A DNA stretch of 64,000 nt from Drosophila persimilis (Eukaryota; Arthropoda; Insecta; Diptera; Drosophilidae). Position 1 is the first letter of the stretch. Each line of letters starts with the position of its first letter. The position numbers and the translations under genes are program-made. The notes beneath the pieces are model-generated. The model saw only the letters and a list, made by a program, of their open reading frames with translations. It was not told where the DNA came from and ran no database searches. Below, piece by piece: positions 20,158-31,448 of the stretch. The stretch covers positions 124,001 to 188,000 of the forward strand of contig NW_020825420.1 in assembly GCF_003286085.1 (NCBI RefSeq). Reading direction: 5' to 3'.

Positions 20158-23100
20158 GGCAGCATGCGCTGCTCTACTGCTCCACCTGGCCAAGGGTGGA
20201 GCCGACATAGTCCTCATTCAGGAGCCCTGGATCCTCGGAAACAGGGTCTCCGGTCTGAGGACTTCTGACTACAAGCTATACGTAGCTGAAACCGCAGGTA
20301 AAATTCGTACCTGCACTCTTACAAAAAGAGAGTTGCACTTATTTTTGCTCCCAAATTTCAGCAATGAAGACCACACCGCACTGAGCCTCGAAGGCCAGGA
20401 GCGCTCACTGAGGATCTGCTCCGCATACATGGGGCATGAACAACCAGACCCCTCTCCACACGCGCCTCTCCGGGCTCTAATCGCAGACTGCTCGGCCAAG
20501 GACATCGGCCTAATAGTGGGGTGCGATGCCAATGCACATCACTGTCAGTGGGGAAGCACTGACACAAACGAAAGGGGTGAGTACCTTTTCAGTTACTTAC
20601 TGACCACTCAGATGGTCTTATTAAACCGGGGTAGTGATCCCACCTTTATTATTAAAAACCGCAAGGAGATCCTGGACCTCAGGCTTGCCTCTCATGAGAT
20701 ACAGCGTAACATTGTATCCTGGAGGGTCCTGGAAGAGCACTCCTTCTCGGACCACAGGTACGTGGAAACTGTCTTCTCCTTCTCAGTACCGAAGCCAGTC
20801 CGATTCCGGAACATCAGGCGAACAAACTGGACTCGGTACTCTGATTACCTCTGTCGTGTTCTCCCTGAGCCCCCATCTGAGGAGGAGTTCTCCACGGAGG
20901 CCACGACTCGTCTTCTTAAGATCTTTACCGACGCCTGCAATAAGGCGCTGGACAAAGCATGCCCCTCTGGCAAGAACAGAGGCCGGAAGAAACCTGAATG
21001 GTGGAATCCGAAACTGGGTGAACTCTGGAAAGCCTCCCGGAGACTCTTCAATAAAGCTAAGGCTGAAAACGTTGAGCAAAACTGGGCCGAATACAAGGCC
21101 AGACTGTCAACCTACAACAAAGAACTTAGAAAAGCCAAACGCGCCTCCTGGCGTAAGTTCTGCAGCGAAATCGAGAGTAACTCAGAAGCCTCACGCTTGC
21201 GCAGAGTTCTCTCGAAGACAACACCCACCCTGGGCTACTTGAAGAACACCGACCAGTCGTGGACTACGTCCAGCGAGGAGTCGCTAAATCTTCTCCTAAA
21301 AACCCACTTCCCTGGCTGCGATGAAAACAGACTCAACTACCTCGCGCCTCCTTCTGTCGCCTCAAATGCCATCCTGAGACTGCTAAGACAGGAGAACATT
21401 TCCTGGGCGATCAGAAGCTTTAAACCCTACAAGTCCGCGGGGCCAGACGGCATTTTCCCTGCCCAACTGATTCACGCGGGACATAAAGCCATTAACTGGC
21501 TCAAAATAATTTACGAGGGAATCTTCTCCCACGGGTGCATTCCTGACACCTGGCTTCAGACCAAAGTCGTATTCATACCCAAGGCAGGCCCTCGCACACT
21601 GCCCCAAAAGATTTCAGACCCATTGGTCTATCGTCTTTTCTTCTAAAGGCGATGGAGCGGCTCCTGGGGCTGCATCTCACGGCGTGCATTCCGTCCTGTC
21701 AGATCTCAGACTCCCAGCATGCCTATCGGAAGGGAAGATCCACCGAAACGGCCCTACACTCGATCACATCGATCATCGAAGCGTCCCTTTAACTTTAAGG
21801 AGTACACCCTAGTAGCCTTCCTCGACATAGAAGGCGCCTTTAACAACATCCTTCCGACCGCCATCACGGGCGCACTGACGGATCTGGGCGTTGACTCCAG
21901 GACGGTGATCCTGATCGATCAGATGCTACAATGCAGGACGGTTGAGGCATCACTGGGGACGTCAACGTGTACCAGATTTGTCAGCAGAGGCACACCTCAG
22001 GGCGGAGTCCTCTCGCCCCTCCTATGGAACGTGGCAGTGAACACACTGCTGCGGGAGATAGAGGGGGGTGGCTGCCGTGTGGTGGCGTATGCGGACGATG
22101 TTGCCTAGCATTCTCCGGAAAATTTCCGCAGACGTTGTGTGAGTGCATGACAAGTACTCTCACGAAAATGTCGAAATGGGCAGACAAATGCGGGTTAGGC
22201 GTCAACCCGTCGAAAACTGAACTGGTGCTTTTCACTAGGAAGTACAAAGTTCCGGTACTGATTCCCCCAAGACTATGTGGGGAAACGCTAGTTTTCAGCA
22301 ACAACGCCAAGTATCTTGGCCTAATCCTCGATAGAAAGCTCGATTGGAAATTGAGCATAGAGGATAGAGTAAAGAAGGCCACAGTGGCCCTCTATACTTG
22401 CAGGAAAGCCATCGGACTAAAATAGGGAATGACCCCCTATATAGTTCGGTGGCTCTACACCGCCATCATACGACCAATCATGCTCTATGGAGTAGTGTTA
22501 TGGTGGCCAGCCTTAGACAGAAGGACATGCCTCAATAAACTCAGCAGAGTTCAACGCATGGCAGAGCTATGCATAACTGGCGGGCTACGCACTACTCCAG
22601 GGGAAGCACTGGATACTGTGCTGGACCTCCTCCCTGTGGATCTCATGGGAAAGAAGGTGGCAACACTTTCCGCCCTCAGAATGAGAGAAGCCAGACTGTG
22701 GAAAGCATCCGCGGTTGGGCACTCGGGAATCCTGATGAGACTCCCGTAATTACCAGAGAGGACAGATTACTGTATTCCTAGTGATCACCTCTCGACGCCC
22801 TTCCAGGTATCAATCCCAACTAGGGAGAACTGGGAGATGGGCGAACCAGGACCTGCAAATGCGGTCCACTTCTACACTGATGGCTCAAAGCTAGACGGCC
22901 GCGTGGGAGGCGGAGTCTACTGCAGCGAGCTGAACATCAGTCATTGCTTCAGGCTCCCGGACCACTGTAGTGTGTTCCAAGCGGAGGTTGAAGCCATCAG
23001 GGAGGCCATTTCGATCGTCTCCAAACTACTTCTAGATACGCACTTAGTGTGCGTCTTCTCGGACAGTCAAGCAGCTATCAAAGCTCTAGTCTCAATATCG

Positions 23101-23280
23101 TCAAACTCAGCGACTGTAAATGACTGCCGCAGGTCTCTGCACGAGATCGCAGAGCAGTTAGATCTCTTCCTTATATGGGTCCCCGGCCACAGGGACATCA
23201 AGGGGAACGACGCCGCCGACGAGCTAGCCAGGCAGGGTACTACGATTACTCTCCAAGCCACCGGATGGGACTGCCCTTAA
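20117..23280 (+). pseudogene. ORF2 of LINE G: endonuclease, reverse transcriptase, RNase H, broken
   Basis: The AUG at 20117 starts an APE-type endonuclease (LLQINLHHCKAA, DIVLIQEPWI, GCDANAHHCQWGS, SDHRYVETVF). The RT fingers follow (YKSAGPDGIFPAQL) until a frame break at about 21640. 21719-22108 holds FLDIEGAFNN, GTPQGGVLSPLLWN and YADDVA, then a shift. 22109-22425 is the thumb region and ends in an in-frame TAG. After further breaks, RNase H is intact at 22837-23280 (FYTDGSKLDG, FQAEVEAI, FSDSQAAIKAL, VPGHRDIKGNDAADELA). The RNase H supports the LOA clade. Confidence 0.85.
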
Positions 23281-23436
23281 CCTGCAGTAGTATGCTCTCA
23301 CGGTTCGGGCAACGCGAAAGGGCACATGCCCATGCTGCAACACAACGGACCTTTTATAGGTCCAAGTGAGCTTGGGGGCGGGAGGCTCTTATCCCTCCCC
23401 CCCCTCTCCCGACTACCGCCTTAACCTAACCTAACC
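23281..23436. other. 3' untranslated region and CCTAA tail of LINE G
   Basis: C-rich sequence (CCCTCCCCCCCC) precedes three to four CCTAA units at 23419-23436. The tail is a LINE 3' repeat, not telomeric DNA, since gypsy coding sequence resumes at once. Confidence 0.75.
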
Positions 23437-24690
23437 TACCTCTAAGAACAGCAAATTTGAGTGGGAACCAAAACATGAACAGGTGCGACAGAAAATTATA
23501 TCAACGCTAGTTAGCGACTCCGTTCTGATAATCTTCGATCCACAATACCCTGTTGAGTTGCATACCGATGCTAGTTCGATTGGCAAGGTAAATGGCAAAC
23601 CGAGAGTGATTGAATATTACAGCAAATGCACTACAGCAGCCGAATCAAAATACCACTCGTATGAGCTGGAAACACTAGCCGTGTTTAATGCCGTTAAACA
23701 TTTTCGCCATTACCTGCATGGCCGTGCTTTTGTAGTGTACACCGATTGCAATTCCTTAAAAGCTACCCGCCATAAGATAGATTTGTCACCTCGGGTACAT
23801 CGCTGGTGGGCTTATCTGCAATCATTTGATTTTAGTGTGGAGTATAGAAAAGGAAATCATATGGCACATGTTGACTTTCTTTCACGCAATTCATTGTCGG
23901 TTGAAAAATGTGCGAATGCTGCGAATATAAATGAATTTCGTGTAGAACTAGCGGAAATAACGGATAATTGGCTCTTAGCAGAACATCAACGAGATCAAGA
24001 GTTAGCAGAGGTAGTTTCGAATTTGCAAAATAATGAATTACAGGATGAGATTGCAAGGACATATGAATTGAGAGCGGGTATGCTGTATAGGAAAATACAA
24101 AGAGATGGTCGAACCAGGTGCCTACCTGTAATACCTAGGGCGTTCAGATGGTCAGTCATCAATCACGTACACGAAGCTATAATGCATTTGGACTGGGAGA
24201 AGACTTTAGATAAGGTTTACACACAGTATTGGTTTGAAAATATGTCAAAATATGTGAGAAAGTTTGTGGAGAATTGTATTACATGTAAATTGGCAAAACC
24301 GGCCACGGGCAAAACACAAATAGAACTGCATTCCATATCTAAGATCGATATACCATGGCATACGGTTCACATCGATATCAGCGGCAAGCTCAGTGGTAAG
24401 AATGACCTCAAAGAATACGTGATAGTGCAAGTCGATGCATTCACCAAGTACGTGTATCTTTATCACACTTTGAATCTCGATACAGACAGCTGCATTGAGG
24501 CAGTGAAATCTGCCATATCCTTATTTGGTGTTCCCAATCGGATAATCGCAGATCAGGGCCGTAGTTTTGCGAATAGTGATTTCCGACAGTTCTGCTCTGC
24601 ACAAAATATTGATTTTCATCTAATAGCAACTGGCGCTAGTCGTGCGAATGGACAGGTAGAGTGCGTTATGACTACCATGAAGTGTAGCAT
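23437..24690 (+). pseudogene. RNase H and integrase core of gypsy element F
   Basis: The frame at 23483-24784 reads RNase H (VELHTDASSIG, ESKYHSYELETLAV, VYTDCNSLK), the primate-gag-like end (DFLSRN) and the integrase zinc-binding region (HEAIMHLDWEKTL, CITCKLAKP). The catalytic core follows, with VHIDISG, IADQGRSF and RANGQVE. The consensus DAS-GxG of RNase H has lost bases around 23585 (ASSIGKVNG). Beyond about 24690 the frame runs into element H1 and is no longer integrase. Confidence 0.82.
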
Positions 24691-26643
24691 ACAACGTACA
24701 GGTTATAGGAAGTACGCGCTAGCTTCGGCTTTTGTCTCTGGTCGGCGGGGTGTGGGCATGGAGGATATTTTACTACCCATTTAGAGCTCTGGCAAATGGT
24801 CTAGATAAGAATAGATAATAAGAAATAAGAAAAAAAAAAATCGCGTACGAGTAGGGAAAGGATACTAGGAAACGGGATATAGGGGGTCAAAGGGACAGAT
24901 CAGCATGGATACGTAAACGAAGAAGATCACCGGTCAGATCTTTGTCGGCTGCGGTATCGCCCTACCATGATCCTTCAGGGCCACCTATTAACAGTCAGGA
25001 TCCCTCCAACAAAGACTGCGGTGGGTCACATCTCCGTCAGACGAAGTTGCATGGTTCCGATGTAAGATATTTAGCCTTGGTTCATTTCCAAACTAACTTT
25101 ATTTAAGCAATCCATAGTTCTTCATTTAAATTCCTATAAAACCTAACGCTAATAGAATCTAGTCCCTAATATAAGCCTGCTATTCGATATTGTCTTACAT
25201 TTATAGAGTATTACTATACAGCATATACTGGGGAAAGAATATCATAGGGGCGAGGTAGGGTATAATGATCTTAAATCTATAAAAATGATTAGTAGTAGGT
25301 ATACACGAGCTAGGTTGTGTGTTCATCATAGGAACAAGAAAACTTCCAAACTTCATTACGTTAACTTGGTCAGTGCCAAAACCACACAAAAATCGGGTAT
25401 ATGGAAAATCGCTTAAAGGCATGAGTAATACGTGAATAACACCGTGATCATGGTTGAAGACCAACGAATAGTTACCGCACACTCATTCTTTTCAGATGGC
25501 TTACTTGGTTCAGGATAATCACTTACGATACGATTAATAGCTTTGACTCCCACGCAGAAAGATCTTTCGTTGTGAGTTGGATGAGATGATTTGGTGGGTG
25601 GAGGAGTGTGATGATGTGTGTGATTGTGATGATTATCTGCATAGATGATGAGATGAATGCGTGGCAACCAAAATCAAAAACAGTAAAAAATAATCGGTAT
25701 TAATACACTACTCATTTGTTCAAGTTCGACTTAGCCCATGGACAGGAATTCCCTTTATGTTTATACCGGATTTAATTGGCTGTTGCAAATTTTTGGCCGT
25801 ATCAAAAGAACGTAGTTAAACAGAAAGCGGATAAAAAGACATATCGCATATCTATATATTTCGCATATCGGGTCTAATTTCAAAAGAAAGATAGAAAATA
25901 TAACTAAATCCGAACGGGGTCGATGCTTCCCGGCTGGATACCGAGTTCCTACTCGAAGTCTGAAGGTGGAACACGATTGTACCGGGCGCAGGTAACTTCA
26001 GCTGCTTCCGATGCCAAACGGGTCCAGGCGACGCTTGCAGAGCCCACCGATCGGGTTTACTGGAGGAGCAAGTCCATGTCCTCGGCTACCGCCTCATCCG
26101 AATGTCAAACGGTGGTCGTTTAACCGGTGGTACGGGCACGTGGCCAATAGAGGTCTCCGGGAATAACCAATCCGTAACTTCTAGACCAGCGTTTCAATAC
26201 GTAGATACTAGTGGTGCTAATCCTACGCGGAAAGAACAGAACATTTTTCAACGGGTCGCTGTAGCTGGGTGGATAATTACCTCAACAGAATTGCACCACT
26301 GTTTCGAAAAATTTTAGTAAACTGTGGGCGCTCGTTTTCCAAATGTTCGAACGGCAATATATAACTGGCGCGTCCACTCAAATTAAATGATCACTTTGAG
26401 CCTCACTTGGCACTTGCACTAGGCTTTGACTTTGGCTTGACCTTGGTTTACCGAACTGGGTCAGCTCTACAATACTTCTTTTCCACTGCCGGTCACTCTG
26501 ACGATCACGAGGAGAAAAAGAAAGAGGCTGGGACTACTAAGTATAGCAACCCACGTTTTTTCCCCACTTTCTATGGTCTTCTTCTGTTATACAGAATCCA
26601 GACACAGCAATATTTAATAAAATATAGTGCACGGCAGAAAAAT
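24690..26643 (+). mobile_element. Unclassified repeated element H1 inside gypsy F
   Basis: It interrupts the integrase of F. Segments of it recur, inverted and in the same order, at 31449-32019 (H2). Shared blocks include AAAATATAGTGCACGGCAG near the right end, GTGGGTTGGATGAGATGATT-like sequence at about 25580 and CATGGTTCCGAT at about 25050. No convincing ORF, LTR, terminal repeat or poly-A tail was found. It could be part of an LTR or a non-autonomous element; orientation is arbitrary. Confidence 0.5.
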
Positions 26644-27143
26644 TGCAGTTGGCTTTGAATTGTACAACGAATTGAGTCACTAAGGCTAGTCCATTGGAAA
26701 TGTTGATTGGGAAAGAGGCAAGGCCATTGTGTATGATGCCATGATGTATGATAGAAGAAGAAAAGGTAGATGTAGAAGGTGTCAGAACTCGAGCGCGACG
26801 AAACATAATAGAAAATGCAGAATATGACAAACAAAGATTTGATAAAAATAAGGCCAAAATTGTGAGATTTGGCGTAGGCGACCATGTCTTGCTCAAGTGT
26901 GAGGAACGTCACCAAACGAAATTGGATCCTAAATTTAAAGGTCCATTTGCGATAATTGAAGTTCTTGAATGTGATCGATATATGTTAAAATCTTTATCAA
27001 GTAAGAGAACATTTAAGTATGCTCATAAACAATTACGAGCTCTGCCAAGTGAGCTAGTTGCGGCTGAAGTGGATCACCTGCTAGAGGGCATGGATGATGA
27101 AGAAGTACCATACACTCCGGCACCAGTGGGTGTGTTGAGATGA
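26644..27143 (+). pseudogene. Integrase C-terminal part of gypsy element F
   Basis: 26644-26745 reads the end of the core in broken frames (SPLEMLIGKEARPL). 26748-27143 then gives a clean frame with TRARRNIIENAEYDKQRFDK and the GPY-like module (FGVGDHVLLKC, LDPKFKGPFAIIEVLE), stopping at 27141-27143. This is the chromatin/DNA-binding end of gypsy integrases. Confidence 0.8.
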
Positions 27144-27359
27144 ATCATACATGAAGGCTACGACTGCACCACGATGGTCAACCGATGGCACAAGTGTGGG
27201 CTAAGAGAGTCCAGCATGGCGTGCGGCGCGGTTGATGTGGCGTGGCGGGGGTCATGAGGGTCTAGAGTGAGACCAGGACGCAAAGTGTGCGTGAGAGCGT
27301 TGTATTGAGACAGCAAGAGCCTGAGAACGTGGTATGAAGAATATGTGAGTGACAATCAT
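27144..27359. other. Non-coding stretch after pol of F
   Basis: GTG/AGAG-rich sequence without ORF, following the pol stop. A 3' LTR start (TGTTGAGATGA just before the stop) is possible but the matching 5' LTR is not in the window. Confidence 0.4.
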
Positions 27360-28464
27360 GAGAGAACAGTGAGAGAGTGATGGTGCGATGGTACAATGGT
27401 ACTATAGATGTAAACGAAACAAGAATTTAAGAGCACAATTGAAAAGAAGAGAATGTGGCTTTGGTATATTGTAAGAATTAAAAGATAAAGATTGAAGAAT
27501 AAGTTTAAATTAAAATGAGCAATTGAAAATTGCAATTGATTGGAAAATAAGTTTAAGTTGAAATAAGCAATTGATTAAAAACAAATGAAAGCGAATGTAA
27601 ATAAAATGTTAAGTTACTTGAGCAAGGGATGGACTACTATGTATTTTGTCGTTAATTGGTATGGCCTGGCCCACGAGGACGTGTGAGCGTCAGGAAGGCC
27701 GTGTCGGAGATTATGAAATAATTACAGTATTTTTAAATCAAATAAGTAATCGACTTACAATAAAATTAGTTACTACGATAGCTGAATCGATATATTCAAT
27801 GATATACAATGTTGCTGAGAGCATAGTCTGAGCGAAAGAGAGAGCTTCTCAGATGAGCATGATGCTAGTGTTGTTGTTGAGACTCAGTCGAGATTGGAGT
27901 ACGAAAAGAACGCGACGCAAGTGACTTGCGGTGAAACAAAATGGCGGATGAAAATCAAGAGAACGATGTGCCGCATCAGGGTCTTCATGTTCCGACATAT
28001 ATATGAGGTAGCCGCTAAACTGGCATGCAAATTTAAAAGAGCATTTATGAGAACAAAAAAAAAACCCATGGTTACTGTTCTTGCTATCTCTTCCGGCATG
28101 TGGATCTGCCCAACTGTTTTACCTCTCCCCTTCCTTCTTTCCTATACCTCTCCTTCTTTCACGCTCATGTATGCATTTTATTTAGAGTTAAGCAATATTC
28201 TTTCACTTACGTGCCATACATTTCCAAAAGCGCTTTTGTCGAAGACGATCCGCTTGCTGTAATTGCTGCAAATGTAATTTTATTGAAAGAGCACAACAAC
28301 AAAAAGAGAAAAGAAGAGAAAGAACAAGGCGCGCAGAGGCTTTCGGGGGACTGCTTTTTATACCCGATACGCAAAATGAGTATTGGGGTATATTAGATTT
28401 GTGGTGAAAATGGATGTGTGTAACGTCCAGAAGGAATCGTTTCCGACCCCATAAAGTATATATA
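27360..28464. repeat. Left arm of a 1.1-kb direct duplication, ending within DINE-1 sequence
   Basis: Matches 32020-33190 in the same orientation, including the first about 107 bp of a DINE-1 (from 28358). No coding potential is evident. The right arm has an extra 55-bp direct repeat of pyrimidine-rich sequence. This arm is cut at 28464 by the LTR of element I. Confidence 0.82.
28358..28464 (+). mobile_element. DINE-1 5' fragment (copy 5)
   Basis: Begins TATACCCGATAC, has AGTATTGGGGTATA, and stops at AAGTATATATA where the LTR of element I begins. It corresponds to the first part of DINE-1 copy 2. Confidence 0.85.
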
Positions 28465-28725
28465 TGTAGGGTTGGCAGCCCTTTAATGTGTATCGATCTA
28501 TCGCTAGGGATAGTCAAGGGTATGAGAGGAAGATATGTCGATAGCTAAGTAAGAGTTCGACTGCGGGAGCGAGTAGACGTGCAGATAAGAACGTGTTAAG
28601 GAAAATAATCTTATTGTAACCATTTATTAAAATAAAGACAATACAACGACGTGTGGCTTTTATTTTATGGAGTTTCTGGAGCGGATTCTTACTCACTTGT
28701 AGGGAGCTCACCAAGGATCCCTACA
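28465..28725 (+). repeat. 5' LTR of element I (261 bp)
   Basis: Begins TGTAGGG and ends CCCTACA, inverted ends typical of LTRs. AATAAA occurs at about 28631, a plausible polyadenylation signal. Confidence 0.78.
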
Positions 28726-28728
28726 ATT

Positions 28729-28746
28729 TGGGGGCTCGTCCGGGAT
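28729..28746 (+). promoter_or_regulatory. Primer binding site of I, complementary to tRNA-Pro
   Basis: TGGGGGCTCGTCCGGGAT, three bases after the LTR, is the sequence complementary to the 3' end of tRNA-Pro, the same site used by gammaretroviruses. Confidence 0.85.
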
Positions 28747-29540
28747 AGAACCACAAGTGAATGGGTATTCGTGTACAAGTGGCCAATACCATCAAGTTTT
28801 GCGCAAAATTGTGAAATTACGACCAACGAAGCAACGAAGACGAAAGCAGATGCCGAGAAGCGGCAGTGAGAAACGAAAATAAAGAGGAAAGAGGATGCAA
28901 ACCGACACTATTCGTTTTCGTCAAAGTGCAGAGAGCAAAGGTAGTTACGCCGAAGAGCTACAAAACGACGAGACTACAAAACGACGCAGACCCGAAAACG
29001 ACGAGGAAAGAGGACGCAAAACGACACTATTCGTTTTCGTCAAAAGAGCAAGGCAAACGGGAAAGAGTGAAAAGCCAACGACGAAAGTACAGAGCAAAGA
29101 GGACTGAAGAGACGTTCAGATTGCGAACGTGCAGAAAAGAGGAAAGCAGTAAACGACGAAGCAACAACAGTGGCACTTCGCACGGCCACGGTCGGCTTGT
29201 ATACCCTGCGAACGAAGACGACGGAAGGAAGGAATCTACAAAGCAAGGGAGACTTGAACGGCATTATTCGTTTTCGTCCACATTGCGAATGTAGAGGAAA
29301 GCAGCAAACGACGAAAACAACAACAGTGGCACTTTGCACGGCCACGTGCGGCTTGTATACCCTGCGAACGACAACGGCGTGAAGAAGACAAAGAAGAAGA
29401 ACGCATCGTTTGTCTGCGTGTATTGGAAAAGACGATTCTCACACCTGCTGTCTGTATACGCAAGTATTGAATATACGGAACAGATTTAAGGTGTTACAAA
29501 TTTTAGGAAGCGTAAACTATATTTTAGCTAATAGTGTAAT
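28747..29540. other. Leader of element I with internal repeats
   Basis: No maintained ORF. Purine-rich. A block around AACAACAGTGGCACTT...TATACCCTGCGAACGA occurs at about 29162-29222 and again at 29319-29376. ATTCGTTTTCGTC recurs at 28909, 29028 and 29264. These look like old tandem duplications of leader sequence. Confidence 0.65.
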
Positions 29541-30833
29541 ATGCAACGCGAAAAAATTTTAGACCTAACCGTAGCAGAGTTGAGAGAAAAATTGAAAGAG
29601 CTACATCTGCAGCATTCAGGTGTTAAATCAGTTTTACGGGAGAGACTATATTCGTTTTTTAGACTAGATCAAGACGAAAACGAAGAATCTATATACGAAG
29701 AAACGATCAATATAACTGGGGACGAACAGACAGAAGACGCGCCAATTTTAAATTCGGTAAGCGAAGCAGCAGTTGGTAGTTCAGTAAACATGGCGTTCAC
29801 ATTAAGAGACATCGAAGATTCCCTTTCAGCATTTACGGGCAATGGTTCTCCGGATGTTGATGACTGGCTACGTGATTTTGAACTTAATGCTTTAACAGTG
29901 AATTGGAATGATTTGCAAAAGTTTATTTATGGCAGGACATTAGTGAAAGCTGCAGCGAAATTATTTTTGAGTAGTCAATCTGGCATTAATGATTGGAATA
30001 CTCTGAAGGAAGCACTAAATAGTGAATTTAGTGTGAAGTTAACGGCAAAGCAAGTTCATAAGCTATTAGAAAATAGAAAGAAGACCCATAAGGAGACTTT
30101 AATTGAATATTTTTATAGCATGTGTACCTTGGCAAGTCAATCCCAGATAGATGAAGAAAGTATTATTGAATATATTATTGAGGGCATTCCAGACTCCAAG
30201 CAAAACAAAAGCTGTCTGCACCAAGCAAACAATTTTAAAGAATTCCGTGAGCAAATTAAGATTTATGAAAAGATCAGTGCGAATCAAGGAAGTACGCTAA
30301 GGGCAAAACCAAAGTTTGAGAATAGTTCGGTAAAAATCAAGGATGAAAGGCGTAGTTTCAAATGTGGAGGTAGTAATCATATTGCAAAGTATTGCAAGGA
30401 AAGTGCCGTCAAATGTTTTAATTGCAATCAACTAGGTCACAAGGCAAATCAATGCGAGGCAAAAGGTTCACGAATGGCAACAGAGAAGAAAATTTCAAAT
30501 GTCCAGCAATTTTCTCAGACCAGTTTTAATCGGGCTTTTAAGAATGTCGAAATTGGTAATGAAGATATCACTGTATTGTTTGATTCTGGCAGCTATATTT
30601 GTACCATGAGCGTGAAAGTCTACAGAAAGATTTTCCCAGTTGCGTTGAAAAACGATATAAAAGAATTGATAGGAATAGGAGGCAAGCAAATCTATATGTT
30701 GGGTTCATTTAACGTTGTTACTAAGTTGGATGACGTTCCTTTGGAAATGTGTTTTCATGTAGTCCGTGACAATGATACCCTGTACGAAGGTGTAATTGGA
30801 AGTGATGTTCTTGATTTTGTTAGTGCAACATAG
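29541..30833 (+). CDS. gag: Gag plus protease of gypsy element I, with N-terminal SAP-like motif
   Basis: AUG at 29541; 430 residues without a stop. Residues about 8-37 (LTVAELREKLKELHLQHSGV, then KSVLRERL) fit the SAP helix-loop-helix pattern. The capsid-like region covers about 90-250. Two zinc knuckles lie near 275-305: the second is a good CFNCNQLGHKANQC, the first has Ser in place of its first Cys (SFKCGGSNHIAKYC). A retropepsin active site (VLFDSGSYI) and ILGSDV-type motif (GVIGSDVLDF) end the frame. It stops at 30831-30833. Confidence 0.8.
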   Translation: MQREKILDLTVAELREKLKELHLQHSGVKSVLRERLYSFFRLDQDENEESIYEETINITGDEQTEDAPILNSVSEAAVGSSVNMAFTLRDIEDSLSAFTGNGSPDVDDWLRDFELNALTVNWNDLQKFIYGRTLVKAAAKLFLSSQSGINDWNTLKEALNSEFSVKLTAKQVHKLLENRKKTHKETLIEYFYSMCTLASQSQIDEESIIEYIIEGIPDSKQNKSCLHQANNFKEFREQIKIYEKISANQGSTLRAKPKFENSSVKIKDERRSFKCGGSNHIAKYCKESAVKCFNCNQLGHKANQCEAKGSRMATEKKISNVQQFSQTSFNRAFKNVEIGNEDITVLFDSGSYICTMSVKVYRKIFPVALKNDIKELIGIGGKQIYMLGSFNVVTKLDDVPLEMCFHVVRDNDTLYEGVIGSDVLDFVSAT

Positions 30834-31330
30834 GGAAGAAAGGAGTTTTCTTTCATTCAATAAATGACATCCGTCAAGGGGAGGTTGAAGTTATGTTAGC
30901 AGTAGTTTCACTAAAGGAAGCCGAAATCTAGAGTTCATTCAAAATAGTGATACTCAAGTGAGCAGGCCTCCGGATTCAGGGAGCGCAATTGATGAATTGG
31001 AAAAGACGTTCCATCAGATACTGTCGAGCAATATTATTGAATAGTTTTCACGAGGAATAGACCTGTCGCATTTGAACCGTGAGGTGAGGTCAATAATAGC
31101 GGGGTTGGTCGAAAATTATAAGCCCGTACAACCAGAAAACAGCCCTGTTGAAATAAAGATAATATTGTCAGATGAATTACCGGTCCGTCAAAGACCTAGA
31201 CGCCTACCTTACGTGGACAATGAAAAAGTCGATAAGCAGGTCAGGGATTGGTTAAAGGAAGGAATAATTCGCCATAGTGTGTAATATTCGACGCTTGTCG
31301 TGCCTTCTTGTATTTTAATTATCCACGGCT
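30834..31330 (+). pseudogene. Start of pol of element I, fragment
   Basis: Broken frames between protease and RT, including 31072-31284 with VEIKIILSDELPVRQ, RRLPY and KEGIIRHS, which precede RT motif 1 in gypsy elements. A stop follows at 31282-31284 and the RT core is missing. Confidence 0.7.
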
Positions 31331-31448
31331 AACTCCCAAAATTACAGCCTAAAACTAGGCCATAAAAAATTCGAGTTGAAGATCTTTTGAGCTTTGATAA
31401 AGCTTATCAACAGCTGTTTTGCGACCAAGCGGCAACGCTTTGATATGC

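Larger units (their letters stand above)
18237..23436 (+). mobile_element. LOA-clade non-LTR retrotransposon (LINE) G, about 5.2 kb
   Basis: Two overlapping ORFs, endonuclease, RT and RNase H in ORF2 and a DUF4780-like ORF1 domain indicate the LOA clade (Bilbo, TRIM, LOA). The 3' end is a CCTAA repeat tail. Short direct repeats flank it (ACCTCT ending at 18236, again before AAGAAC at 23437), consistent with target-primed insertion into F. It appears full length but carries several indels and a stop in ORF2. Confidence 0.85.
17101..27143 (+). mobile_element. Gypsy-type (Ty3) element F, 5' truncated, interrupted by LINE G and element H1
   Basis: Pol segments of one plus-strand gypsy element are found in order. 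They are the end of protease and the start of RT (17101-17560), RT palm (17600-18236), RNase H and integrase (23437-24690) and the integrase C-terminus (26644-27143). LINE G separates the second and third, H1 the third and fourth. Gag and the 5' LTR are absent. The insertion points fall inside coding sequence, so all pieces belonged to one copy. Confidence 0.82.
28465..31400 (+). mobile_element. Gypsy-type element I, 5' part only
   Basis: 5' LTR, primer site, leader, gag and the very start of pol, then the copy breaks off near 31.3-31.45 kb against element H2. It inserted into the DINE-1 fragment at 28464. The RT entry (PVRQRPRRLPY, WLKEGIIRHSV) is related to but distinct from element F. No 3' LTR was found. 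Confidence 0.8.

Noticed and set aside
23419..23436. CCTAACCTAACCT resembling telomeric repeat
   Set aside because: It is the 3' tail of the LINE, followed immediately by gypsy coding sequence.
25923..26123. ORF of 66 codons within H1
   Set aside because: Short, compositionally unremarkable and not shared with H2.
28729..28746. tRNA-like sequences next to LTRs (also 8458, 41774, 42445, 58448)
   Set aside because: Only 18-20 bases complementary to tRNA 3' ends; primer binding sites, not tRNA genes.
31072..31284. RT start of element I as a continuation of gypsy F
   Set aside because: The sequence differs clearly from the corresponding region of F at 17.4 kb and follows a separate LTR and gag, so it is a different family.
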